A stretch of 8,130 nt of DNA from an uncultured Collinsella sp. (GTDB lineage: Bacteria > Actinomycetota > Coriobacteriia > Coriobacteriales > Coriobacteriaceae), in contig CAAELJ010000091.1 in assembly GCA_900756725.1 (NCBI GenBank), positions 1 to 8,130 of the forward strand, given 5' to 3'. Made by a program: the position numbers and the translations under genes. Below the pieces are notes generated by a model that saw only the letters and a program-made list of their open reading frames with translations, ran no database searches and had not been told where the DNA came from. Shown here piece by piece: positions 1 to 8,130 of this stretch (its first letter is position 1; each line of letters begins with the position of its first letter).

Positions 1-217
1 AGGTGCGCTCAACACCGACACCGAAGGAAATCTTGCGGACGGTGAAGGTCTCGCGGGCACCGGCGCCGGCCATGCGGATGACGTCGCCCTGGAAGACCTG
101 GATGCGCTCGCGGTCGCCTTCCTTAATGCGGTAGTGAACCTTGACGTTGTCGGCGACGCGAACCTGAGGAATGTCCTCGCGGATCTGCTGACGCTCGATT
201 GCGCGGATGTAATCCAT
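1..217 (-). CDS. rplS: 50S ribosomal protein L19, N-terminal part (cut by window edge)
   Basis: L19 is a structural protein of the large ribosomal subunit, located near the interface with the 30S subunit. The visible 72 codons start at the ATG at 217-215 and read MDYIRAIERQQIREDIPQV, then VGDNVKVHYRIKEGDRERIQVFQGDVI and RETFTVRKISFGVGVERT. The GDxVxVxxxIxEGxRERIQxFxGxVI and ETFTVRKISxGVGVERT blocks are diagnostic of L19, whose full length is usually about 115 residues, so roughly 40 C-terminal residues lie outside the window. A Shine-Dalgarno sequence TAAGGA (225-230, minus strand) lies 7 nt before the ATG. It follows ppdK on the same strand after 209 nt that contain a hairpin and a good promoter candidate, so it is probably transcribed separately. 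In most bacteria rplS directly follows trmD; here it does not. Confidence 0.96.
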   Translation of the reverse strand, partial: MDYIRAIERQQIREDIPQVRVADNVKVHYRIKEGDRERIQVFQGDVIRMAGAGARETFTVRKISFGVGVERT

Positions 218-241
218 GTGCAATTCCTTACTCTTCTAGAG

Positions 242-265
242 GTGCCGTACCACCTTGGCCGGCAC
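242..265 (-). promoter_or_regulatory. Hairpin in the rplS leader RNA
   Basis: On the minus strand GTGCCG (265-260) pairs perfectly with CGGCAC (247-242). Inside the 12-nt loop GCC can pair with GGU, leaving one bulged A. The hairpin lies between the predicted rplS -10 box (287-292) and the start codon, about 25 nt before the ATG, so it would be in the 5' untranslated RNA. L19 leader RNAs with autoregulatory roles are known in Firmicutes; whether this is one is inference. It does not obviously cover the Shine-Dalgarno sequence. Confidence 0.4.
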
Positions 266-286
266 GTAGTTGAACAAACGTATTCG

Positions 287-314
287 AGTATACACGCGCG
301 GGTTTCTGCTGCAA
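287..314 (-). promoter_or_regulatory. Candidate sigma70-type promoter for rplS
   Basis: On the minus strand a -10 hexamer TATACT (292-287, five of six matches to TATAAT) is preceded after 16 nt by TTGCAG (314-309, three of six to TTGACA). TTGTTC (320-315) is a slightly different -35 option but spaced too far. Transcription would start near 280, giving a leader of about 63 nt that contains the 242-265 hairpin. The position just after the ppdK hairpin and before rplS fits an independent promoter. This is judged by eye only. Confidence 0.5.
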
Positions 315-360
315 GAACAATTTTTTACGCAGACAAAAAGACAAAACCCGCACATGATAA

Positions 361-388
361 CCGCCCGCCTCACGAATGAGACGGGCGG
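361..388 (-). terminator. Strong hairpin after ppdK, probable terminator
   Basis: On the minus strand CCGCCCGTCTCA (388-377) and TGAGGCGGGCGG (372-361) form a 12-bp stem with one G-U pair, closed by a TTCG tetraloop (376-373), a very stable fold. It begins 38 nt after the ppdK stop codon. The expected run of T does not follow at once: after TT come about a dozen mixed bases, then TTTT (346-343) and TTTTT (339-335). It is therefore either an imperfect intrinsic terminator or an RNA 3'-end stabiliser. The reverse strand has no T-run, so it is not obviously bidirectional. Confidence 0.65.
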
Positions 389-426
389 CGTGAAGGGGGC
401 TACGCTAGGCGCCCAAACCCAAAACG

Positions 427-3177
<2,751 letters not shown>

Positions 3178-3192
3178 GATGCTTCCCCTTCC

Positions 3193-3244
3193 ATGCGCTC
3201 TCGCGCACGACCGTGGTAACGAATCGACCCGCCGGATGCGGGCC
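3193..3244 (-). promoter_or_regulatory. Two hairpins in the ppdK 5' leader
   Basis: Minus-strand hairpin one: GGCCCGC (3244-3238) pairs with GCGGGTC (3232-3226), 7 bp with one G-U, loop ATCCG. Hairpin two: GTGCGC (3208-3203) pairs with GCGCAT (3198-3193), 6 bp with one G-U, loop GAGA, a GNRA tetraloop. The second ends about 5 nt before the purine-rich ribosome-binding sequence. If transcription starts near 3246, the first hairpin would be at the extreme 5' end of the mRNA, a position known to protect transcripts from decay. Function is inferred. Confidence 0.4.
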
Positions 3245-3252
3245 GTGAGGGA

Positions 3253-3258
3253 ACTATA
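3253..3258 (-). promoter_or_regulatory. Candidate -10 box for ppdK, no good -35
   Basis: TATAGT on the minus strand (five of six to TATAAT) lies about 76 nt before the GTG start. At the right distance upstream there is only TCAAGC (3281-3276), a very poor -35 hexamer. A -10 box without a -35 suggests activator-dependent transcription, which fits the repeated motifs farther upstream (3295-3418). An alternative farther up pairs TTGACC (3383-3378) with TATCTT (3358-3353) at a long 19-nt spacing. Neither is certain. Confidence 0.35.
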
Positions 3259-3294
3259 CGGCGGGATTTAAACGGGCTTGAGCAGAGGATGCGC

Positions 3295-3418
3295 GGTTTG
3301 GTAAACGTGCTAAAACCTGCGGTAAACGGTAGGTAAAAGTGGTTACCTTATGAAGATACCACTACAATAAATTATCAGGTCAAATGTAGTTTTCTTGCTA
3401 AATCGCTTTACCAAAACC
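3295..3418. promoter_or_regulatory. AT-rich operator-like region with repeated GGTAAA motifs and nested dyads
   Basis: This stretch between ppsR and ppdK is clearly richer in A+T than its surroundings and holds no gene. GGTAAACG occurs at 3300-3307 and 3321-3328, GGTAAAAG at 3332-3339, and GGTAAAGC in opposite orientation at 3412-3405. Starts of the first three are 21 and 11 bp apart, close to two and one helical turns. Perfect dyads overlap them: AGGTAA/TTACCT (3331-3336, 3343-3348), AGTGGT/ACCACT (3338-3343, 3358-3363) and ACTACA/TGTAGT (3361-3366, 3385-3390). The ends, GGTTTGGTAAACG (3295-3307) and the inverted GGTTTTGGTAAAGCG (3418-3404), resemble each other. It probably binds one or more regulators of ppdK; the regulator is unknown. 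Confidence 0.45.
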
Positions 3419-3427
3419 AGTCAATTT

Positions 3428-3455
3428 GAGACGGGGCATTTTAATCACCGTCCCC
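3428..3455. repeat. REP-like GGGGACGG hairpin downstream of ppsR
   Basis: GAGACGG (3428-3434) and CCGTCCC (3448-3454) form a 7-bp imperfect inverted repeat (one G-U pair) with a 13-nt AT-rich loop. An alternative pairing is CGGGG with CCCCG. On the minus strand it begins about 20 nt after the ppsR stop codon. No T-run follows in that direction, so it is a poor intrinsic terminator. The GGGGACGG core resembles dispersed palindromes associated with REP-type (Y1) transposases in many bacteria; only one copy is seen here, so this is a resemblance only. Confidence 0.35.
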
Positions 3456-3476
3456 GAAAAATCATCCCAGAAAGGA

Positions 3477-4352
3477 CTACTGCTGTTGAGCGCGGCGGCC
3501 GGCACGGCGGGCCCTAGCTTCCTGGATCTCTTCGAGGTGAGCGATGATCTCGGAGGCACTCTCCTCAATCGCCTTGCCGTCGGTGCGTACCACAAAGCAA
3601 CCCAGACGTTTCATGAGGGCACGAGCCTCCTCGAGCTCACTGCGTACACTCTCGGGCTCGGCATAGGAGCCGGCAACGGCACGGGCATAGTCGTCGCCCA
3701 GGCGGCTATCGCGAATCTCGGAAATCACATCGACGGTCGAAATCAGACCGAAGAGACGCATCGGATCGACCTCGTAAATCGACTTGGGCGGCTCCATACC
3801 GTGCGCCAGCGGAACGTTGGCGACCTTGTAGCCCTGATAGGCCAAATACATCGAAAGCGGCGTCTTGGATGTGCGCGACACGCCCAGCAGCACGATATCG
3901 GCACCCGACAGATCATCGCAGCCGCGCCCGTCATCGTGCTCGACAAAGTACTCCATGGCCTCGATGCGGTGGAAATACCTGTCATCGGTCTTATGGATCA
4001 CACCCGCCACTCCTTTTGGCGGCACGCCAATAAGCGACGACAGCACCGCGAGCGACGGGCCGATCAGGTCGACCGAGCGAATGTGCAGCATGCCCAAGTA
4101 GTCGAGTACGCGAGCACGAAGCGCCGGGTCGACGATGGTATGGAACACGGCGATATCGCGATGGTCGGCATCGACTCGCGGGCCCACAAACGACTTGACC
4201 TGCTCCACCGAGGTCACCTTAGGCAGACGTAAAACACGAAAAGCCCCTTCATCAAATTGCCCGGACGCCGCAAGCACCACCTCACAAGCGGTATCACCGA
4301 GCGAGTCGGAGATAACGATAACGGTGGGACGAGCGGTGACCGGGCAATCCAT
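3477..4352 (-). CDS. ppsR: Pyruvate, phosphate dikinase regulatory protein (bifunctional Ser/Thr kinase / phosphorylase, DUF299 family)
   Basis: This 291-residue cytosolic protein belongs to the kinase-pyrophosphorylase (PDRP/PpsR) family. The family inactivates PPDK or PEP synthase by ADP-dependent phosphorylation of a threonine near the catalytic histidine, and reactivates it by Pi-dependent dephosphorylation yielding PPi. Family marks are the N-terminal VIVISDSLGDTA (11-22), DLIGPSL (95-101), HRIEAMEYFVEHDDG (128-142) and the P-loop GVSRTSKTPLSMYLA (157-171), followed by YKVANVPL (175-182). Length is near the usual 270-300. The last dozen residues are Arg/Ala/Gln-rich and probably disordered. 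The ATG start has AGGAG 6 nt upstream. It follows glyS after only 34 nt, so it is probably cotranscribed with glyQS. Its target is inferred to be PpdK because ppdK is the next gene and no PEP synthase gene is seen. Stop codon TAG. Confidence 0.95.
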   Translation of the reverse strand: MDCPVTARPTVIVISDSLGDTACEVVLAASGQFDEGAFRVLRLPKVTSVEQVKSFVGPRVDADHRDIAVFHTIVDPALRARVLDYLGMLHIRSVDLIGPSLAVLSSLIGVPPKGVAGVIHKTDDRYFHRIEAMEYFVEHDDGRGCDDLSGADIVLLGVSRTSKTPLSMYLAYQGYKVANVPLAHGMEPPKSIYEVDPMRLFGLISTVDVISEIRDSRLGDDYARAVAGSYAEPESVRSELEEARALMKRLGCFVVRTDGKAIEESASEIIAHLEEIQEARARRAGRRAQQQ

Positions 4353-4365
4353 GCGAGGCTCCTTT

Positions 4366-4379
4366 TGCGCTTATGCGCA
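4366..4379 (-). promoter_or_regulatory. Small hairpin just before the ppsR ribosome-binding site
   Basis: In the 34-nt glyS-ppsR gap, TGCGC and GCGCA form a perfect 5-bp stem with loop ATAA on the minus strand, ending directly at the AAAAGGAG ribosome-binding sequence. It is too short and lacks the T-run needed for a terminator. It could mark an RNA-processing point or tune ppsR translation, but it could also be chance. Confidence 0.25.
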
Positions 4380-4386
4380 GGCTAGC

Positions 4387-6483
4387 TTACTTTTTGCGGG
4401 CAAGCTCACCAATGTTGGCGATGCCGGAGAATACGGCCTCGAAGCGGTTGAGCAGCTTAAGGCGATTATCGCGGAGCTGCTCGTCCTTGTCCATGACCAT
4501 AACCTCGTCAAAGAAACGGTCGATGGGGGCACGCAGGGCGGCCAGAGCGGCAAACGCGGCAGGGTAATCCTCGGCAGCAAGGGCGACATCGACGGCGGTC
4601 TGAGCGGCCTCGGAGGCGTCGGCAAGCGCAAGCTCGACCTCGCCCATCAGGCTGCGGTCGTACTCCGCACCCAGCTCGGGCTTGGAGATATGCGCGGCTC
4701 GGGCGTAGGCAGTCGCCAGGTTGTCGAAGGTCTCGGCGTCGTTCTTGCGGGCCTCGTCGAGGGCGGCGCAGCGGGCGAAGAAGACCGACGGGGCAATGAT
4801 GTGCACCGCGGATACGGCGGCGACGGTATCGGCCGGGATCTTCTCGTCACGGGCCATGCTCACCAGACGGCCGTGGAAGAAGTCGCGAACCTGCTGGGCG
4901 ACCTCGGCGGCGTCGAACTCAATGCCCTGCTCGCTATAGAGCTCAAGGGCGAAGTCGATCAGCGACGTGGGGTCAATCGGCAGGCGATCGCGCAGGATGT
5001 TGATGATGCCGATGGCGGCGCGACGCAGCGCGTACGGGTCGGAAGAGCCGGTCGGGGGCTCGCCGATGGCAAAGATACCGGCAATGGTATCGAGCTTGTC
5101 GGCACAGGCCACGATGCAGCCAGCGGCGCCCTCGGGCAGCTCATCGCCGGCAAAGCGGGGGCGATAGTGGTCGCGAATAGCGTGGGCGACCTCGTCGTTC
5201 TCCCCCATCGCGGAGGCGTAATAACCGCCCATCACGCCCTGCTGGCTCGTGAACTCGACGACGGCGTTGGATACCAGGTCGGCCTTGCACAGGTGAGCGG
5301 CGCGAGCGGCATCGGCGGCAAGGTGGGCGCCCAGATGGGCCTCGCGAGCGATGACGAGCGCGAGCTGCTCAATGCGCTCGGACTTGGCGAGCACGCTACC
5401 GAGCTTCTCCTGGAAGGCAACCTTGGCTAGACGCTCACGGAACTCGTCGAGGGAGATCTTCAGGTCCTCCTCGTAGAAGAACTTTGCGTCGTCCAGACGG
5501 GCGCGCACGACGCGCTCGTTACCGTCGATCACGCGCTCGGCATTCTCGGGCTTGCTGTTGGAAACGACCACGAACTCACGCGTGAGTTTGCCCTCGCCGT
5601 CATAGATCGGGAAGTAGCGCTGGTTGGTGAGCATAGACTCGCAGATAATCTCATGCGGGACCTTGAGGAACTCCTCGTCGAAGGTGCCAACGAGCACCGT
5701 CGGCCACTCGCAGAGGTTGATGACCTCTTCGAAGACCTTCTTGGGCGTGTCGACATGGCAGCCAGGGCGAGCGGCCTCGACCTCGGAGATACCGGCAAGG
5801 ATGGCCTCACGACGACGCTCGGCAGAAAGCACGCCGGCGTCCTCGAGCACCTGCTCGTAGACGGCGGGGCTGGCGACCACATGGTCACCAGGGCCAAGTA
5901 CGCGATGACCACGCGTGGTGTTGCCACTCGTCACGTCGGCAAACGACACAGGCACGACGTCCTCGCCCAAAAGGCAGCAAATCCAACGGACCGGACGCAC
6001 AAACGTAGCGTGCTCGTGGCCCCAGCGCTGGCTACGGTAGTTGGGCCACTGCAGACCGGCAATAGTCTTCTCGCACAGAGCCGTCAGGATCGGAGTAGCC
6101 GGTGCGGAGGGAATGTTCTTCTCGGCGAACACGTACTCGCGGCCGTCGGTGTCCTCACGACGGACCAGGTCCTCGGCAGCCACACCGCACTTGCGGGCAA
6201 AACCCTGGGCAGCCTTGGTGGCGTTGCCGTCGGCATCAAAGGCAATGTTTGCCGCGGGGCCGCGCTTGACCTCATGGACCTCATCGGTCGCAGTGGCGAC
6301 GTTGGCCACGAGCGCAGCCAGACGACGCGGGCTCGAGATCACACGGACCTCGCCATGGGCCAGACCGGCCTCGTCGAGGCCCTTTGCGATCATGGTGCCA
6401 AGCTGCTTGACGGCATTGTTAAGCGGTGCGGAGGGCATTTCCTCCGTACCGATCTCAAACAGGAAATCCTTAGCGTCTGCCAT
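4387..6483 (-). CDS. glyS: Glycyl-tRNA synthetase beta subunit
   Basis: This is the beta chain of the alpha2-beta2 glycyl-tRNA synthetase. It supplies tRNA recognition, while the alpha chain holds the aminoacylation core. The 698-residue length is normal for the family. The N-terminus DFLFEIGTEEMPSAPL (6-21), followed by SSPRRLAALV (50-59) and LQWPNYRSQRWG (144-155), is typical. Later come FVRPVRW (161-167), MLTNQRYFPI (284-293), NERVVRARLDDAKFFYEED (322-340), the HD-type domain segment CKADLVSNAVVEF with QQGVMGGYYA (399-423), ADKLDTIAGIFAIGEPPTGSSDPYALRRAA (461-490) and the C-terminal FFDEVMVMDKDEQLRDNRLKLL (657-678) of the anticodon-binding-like domain. The ATG lies 3 nt after the glyQ stop, with GAGGTG inside the end of glyQ, 9 nt before the ATG. 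That points to cotranscription and coupled translation with glyQ. No frameshift is seen. Confidence 0.98.
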   Translation of the reverse strand: MADAKDFLFEIGTEEMPSAPLNNAVKQLGTMIAKGLDEAGLAHGEVRVISSPRRLAALVANVATATDEVHEVKRGPAANIAFDADGNATKAAQGFARKCGVAAEDLVRREDTDGREYVFAEKNIPSAPATPILTALCEKTIAGLQWPNYRSQRWGHEHATFVRPVRWICCLLGEDVVPVSFADVTSGNTTRGHRVLGPGDHVVASPAVYEQVLEDAGVLSAERRREAILAGISEVEAARPGCHVDTPKKVFEEVINLCEWPTVLVGTFDEEFLKVPHEIICESMLTNQRYFPIYDGEGKLTREFVVVSNSKPENAERVIDGNERVVRARLDDAKFFYEEDLKISLDEFRERLAKVAFQEKLGSVLAKSERIEQLALVIAREAHLGAHLAADAARAAHLCKADLVSNAVVEFTSQQGVMGGYYASAMGENDEVAHAIRDHYRPRFAGDELPEGAAGCIVACADKLDTIAGIFAIGEPPTGSSDPYALRRAAIGIINILRDRLPIDPTSLIDFALELYSEQGIEFDAAEVAQQVRDFFHGRLVSMARDEKIPADTVAAVSAVHIIAPSVFFARCAALDEARKNDAETFDNLATAYARAAHISKPELGAEYDRSLMGEVELALADASEAAQTAVDVALAAEDYPAAFAALAALRAPIDRFFDEVMVMDKDEQLRDNRLKLLNRFEAVFSGIANIGELARKK

Positions 6484-6486
6484 GGC

Positions 6487-7398
6487 TTACGCCACCTCGC
6501 CTTCCTGGTCGGCATTCTCGTTGACTCCGGCGACCTCGGCCATATAGGCCTCGCAGCACGCCTTGGCGACGGCGCGGACGCGCAGGATGTAGTTGGCACG
6601 CTCGACTGCGGACAGCGCGCCGCGGGCATCGAGCAGGTTGAAGGCATGGCTGCACTTCATGACGCAGTCGTAAGCGGGCAACGGCAGCTTGCGCTCAAGG
6701 CAGGAGTGGCACTCGGCCTCGTAGTCGTCAAACTTCTGACGCATCATCTCAACGTTAGCGACCTCAAAGTTGTAGGCACTGAACTCGCGCTCGTTCTCCA
6801 GGAACACGTCGCCATAGGTCATGGGCGTGCCATCGGGCAGATAGCTCCACACCAGGTCGTAGACGGAGTTGACACCCTGAGCATACATAGCGATGCGCTC
6901 AAGGCCATAGGTGATCTCGACAGGCACGGGGTCGACCTCGATGCCGCCCACCTGCTGGAAGTACGTAAACTGCGTGACCTCCATGCCGTTGAGCCAGACC
7001 TCCCAGCCAAGGCCCCAGGCGCCCAGCGTCGGGCTCTCCCAGTCATCCTCGACAAAACGGACGTCATGGTCGTTGGGGTCCAGGCCGATAGCGGCAAGAG
7101 ACCCCAGGTAAAGCTCCTGGGCGTTGGCCGGCGACGGCTTGATGAGCACCTGGAACTGATAGTAGTGCTGCATGCGGTTGGGGTTCTCGCCGTAGCGGCC
7201 GTCGGCAGGACGGCGGCAAGGCTGAGCGTAGCAGGTGCGCCACTCGGCGGGACCGAGCGAGCGCAGCGTGGTCGCGGTGTGGAAGGTACCGGCACCGACC
7301 TCGGAGTCATAGGGCTGCATAATGACGCAGCCCTGCTCGCCCCAGTACTGCTGGAGGCGCAGGATGATGTCTTGGAAGGAAAGCGATGAAGCGTTCAT
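6487..7398 (-). CDS. glyQ: Glycyl-tRNA synthetase alpha subunit
   Basis: This is the alpha chain of the tetrameric glycyl-tRNA synthetase, a class II synthetase that forms glycyl-adenylate and charges tRNA-Gly. The 303 residues match the family throughout: LRLQQYWGEQGCVIMQPYD (13-31), EVGAGTFH (33-40), CRRPADGRYGENPNRMQHYYQFQVLIKPSP (61-90), FVEDDWESPTLGAWGLGWEVWLNGMEVTQFTYFQQVGG (115-152) and class II motif 3 in TYGLERIAMY (163-172). The last 12 or so residues, acidic and Asn/Glu-rich, extend slightly beyond the usual end. The ATG at 7398-7396 is supported by GAGGGGAT 9 nt upstream and by conservation from residue 8 onward. AGAGG lies only 1 nt before the ATG and is unlikely to be the ribosome site. 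The beta-subunit gene follows after 3 nt. Confidence 0.98.
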   Translation of the reverse strand: MNASSLSFQDIILRLQQYWGEQGCVIMQPYDSEVGAGTFHTATTLRSLGPAEWRTCYAQPCRRPADGRYGENPNRMQHYYQFQVLIKPSPANAQELYLGSLAAIGLDPNDHDVRFVEDDWESPTLGAWGLGWEVWLNGMEVTQFTYFQQVGGIEVDPVPVEITYGLERIAMYAQGVNSVYDLVWSYLPDGTPMTYGDVFLENEREFSAYNFEVANVEMMRQKFDDYEAECHSCLERKLPLPAYDCVMKCSHAFNLLDARGALSAVERANYILRVRAVAKACCEAYMAEVAGVNENADQEGEVA

Positions 7399-7444
7399 GC
7401 CTCTAATATCCCCTCGTCGAAACGATTACACGGTTAGGTACTGT

Positions 7445-7450
7445 ACTATA
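7445..7450 (-). promoter_or_regulatory. Weak -10 candidate between lepB and glyQ
   Basis: In the 59-nt lepB-glyQ gap, the minus strand has TATAGT, the same hexamer as the ppdK candidate, 7 nt after the lepB stop. No recognisable -35 lies 16-18 nt upstream in the lepB end. A 4-bp stem with TTCG loop (7425-7414) precedes the glyQ ribosome site. The gap is too short for a T-box or glycine riboswitch. glyQS may simply be transcribed from upstream. Confidence 0.22.
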
Positions 7451-7457
7451 GCGGTTT

Positions 7458-8021
7458 TTAGTCGATAGCGCCGATGCGGTTGAGCGGCCAGTAGCGCACA
7501 AGCGCCACGGCGATCAAGTCAGAGCGATCAACGGGACCAAAGTAGCGTGAGTCGGCAGAGTTTTCGCGGTTGTCGCCCATCACCCACACGCACCCATCGG
7601 GAACGGTGTAGGGATAGCCTACCCGAGCGCCGGGAGCCTGGACCGAAAGCGGCCAGCTCATGCCGGTCGTGTAGTCCTCGTCGAGCGCCTGGCCGTCAAC
7701 GACCACCTTGCCGTCCTGAAGGTCGACCGTCTGGCCGGCCGTGGCAATAACACGCTTGACGAGAACATCGTGCTCGGAGGTGCCATCGGGGTTGTGGAAC
7801 ACCACGATATCGCCTTGGCTGACGGGCTGGCCGAGCTCGAGGCTCACCTTTTGCGCCAGGATCTGGTCGCCAATCTCGATCGTGGACTCCATGGAGCCGG
7901 TGGGCACCACAAAGGGTTCGACCACAAACGAGCGAATCAGGAAGGTGGCGACCAGTGCGATCGCGACGACCACGATCCACTCAAACGCACCCTTTAGCAC
8001 GGAATGCTGCGATGGAACCAT
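7458..8021 (-). CDS. lepB: Type I signal peptidase
   Basis: LepB cleaves signal peptides from secreted proteins at the outer face of the cytoplasmic membrane. The product is 187 residues, a size typical of Gram-positive-type enzymes with one membrane segment. A hydrophobic helix (about 14-30, EWIVVVAIALVATFLIR) precedes box B, EPFVVPTGSMESTI (35-48), with catalytic Ser43. The catalytic Lys89 is in VLVKRVIATAGQ (86-97), and box E is GDNRENSADSRYFGPV (149-164). Nothing essential is missing. Two starts are possible. The GTG at 8027 overlaps the upstream stop as GTGA but lies directly against the Shine-Dalgarno sequence. The ATG at 8021, chosen here, has GAGGAG 5 nt upstream and begins 2 nt after the upstream stop. 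Either way, translation is probably coupled to the upstream gene. Confidence 0.96.
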   Translation of the reverse strand: MVPSQHSVLKGAFEWIVVVAIALVATFLIRSFVVEPFVVPTGSMESTIEIGDQILAQKVSLELGQPVSQGDIVVFHNPDGTSEHDVLVKRVIATAGQTVDLQDGKVVVDGQALDEDYTTGMSWPLSVQAPGARVGYPYTVPDGCVWVMGDNRENSADSRYFGPVDRSDLIAVALVRYWPLNRIGAID

Positions 8022-8023
8022 TC

Positions 8024-8130
8024 TCACTCCTCGCTCTGCGAATACGATGCGTCCAGGATCTCTTGCGCGTATGCACGCTCCTCGGGCGTAAGCCGCGCAG
8101 TCTCGATGAGGTCGGGACGCCAGCGGCAGG
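8024..8130 (-). CDS. trmD: Probable tRNA (guanine-N1-)-methyltransferase, C-terminal end (cut by window edge)
   Basis: A minus-strand frame, open from the right edge to a TGA at 8026-8024, encodes 34 residues including RWRPDLIETARLTPEERAYA and ending in an acidic SYSQSEE tail. The (R)RPDLL/I...LTxEE pattern is typical of the last helical part of TrmD, which makes m1G37 in tRNAs and prevents frameshifting. Codon third positions are GC-rich, as in the neighbours, supporting real coding. Adjacency to lepB, and rplS in the same neighbourhood, agrees with the common trmD-rplS-lepB grouping. The short length means the family call is a recognition by motif only; some other short-tailed protein remains possible. 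The end contains the ribosome-binding site of lepB. Confidence 0.65.
   Translation of the reverse strand, partial: CRWRPDLIETARLTPEERAYAQEILDASYSQSEE

Noticed and set aside
3398..3595. 65-codon minus-strand frame reaching from ppsR into the intergenic region
   Set aside because: It overlaps the ppsR 3' end out of frame, has an Arg/Ser/Pro-rich composition typical of shifted frames, and has no convincing ribosome-binding site.
3426..4232. 268-codon plus-strand frame opposite ppsR
   Set aside because: In register with the well-supported ppsR; the product looks like a reversed-strand translation without domains.
4135..5430. 431-codon plus-strand frame opposite ppsR and glyS
   Set aside because: Mirror of glyS codons, low-complexity Gly/Val/Leu-rich product, no start signals or family match.
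5653..7389. 578-codon plus-strand frame opposite glyS and glyQ
   Set aside because: Same codon-register artefact. It continues through both genes because their 3-nt gap keeps the register.
7399..7457. T-box or glycine riboswitch controlling glyQS
   Set aside because: Only 59 nt are available between lepB and glyQ, and no T-box core or glycine-aptamer motifs are seen.

Overview
The window is a GC-rich stretch of bacterial chromosome in which every supported gene is on the minus strand. The likely source is a high-GC anaerobe of the Coriobacteriia (Collinsella/Olsenella-like). This is an inference from the GC-rich third codon positions, a two-subunit (alpha2-beta2 type) glycyl-tRNA synthetase where most other Actinobacteria use the single-chain enzyme, and a pyruvate phosphate dikinase with its dedicated regulator, typical of pyrophosphate-economising fermenters. 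No 16S or other species marker is present.

In the direction of transcription (right to left) the order is: the 3' end of a probable trmD (tRNA m1G37 methyltransferase), lepB (type I signal peptidase), glyQ and glyS (glycyl-tRNA synthetase alpha and beta), ppsR (kinase/pyrophosphorylase regulating PPDK), a 299-nt intergenic region, ppdK (pyruvate phosphate dikinase), a strong hairpin, and the 5' part of rplS (ribosomal protein L19), cut by the left edge. trmD-lepB and glyQ-glyS-ppsR are tightly packed (gaps of 2, 3 and 34 nt). lepB-glyQ (59 nt), ppsR-ppdK (299 nt) and ppdK-rplS (209 nt) are the places where new transcription probably starts.

The genes fall into two themes. trmD, lepB, glyQS and rplS are translation and secretion housekeeping. 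ppsR and ppdK are a metabolic pair: PPDK interconverts pyruvate + ATP + Pi with PEP + AMP + PPi, and the PpsR protein switches it off and on by phosphorylating or dephosphorylating a threonine two residues before the catalytic histidine. Both residues are visible here (T476, H478).

No novel defence, mobile or biosynthetic system is present. The least explained DNA is the AT-rich ppsR-ppdK intergenic region (about 3295-3460). It holds GGTAAA-type repeats at roughly helical spacing, several overlapping perfect dyads and a REP-like GGGGACGG hairpin. The separation of trmD from rplS, usually direct neighbours, by lepB-glyQS-ppsR-ppdK is also worth a look.
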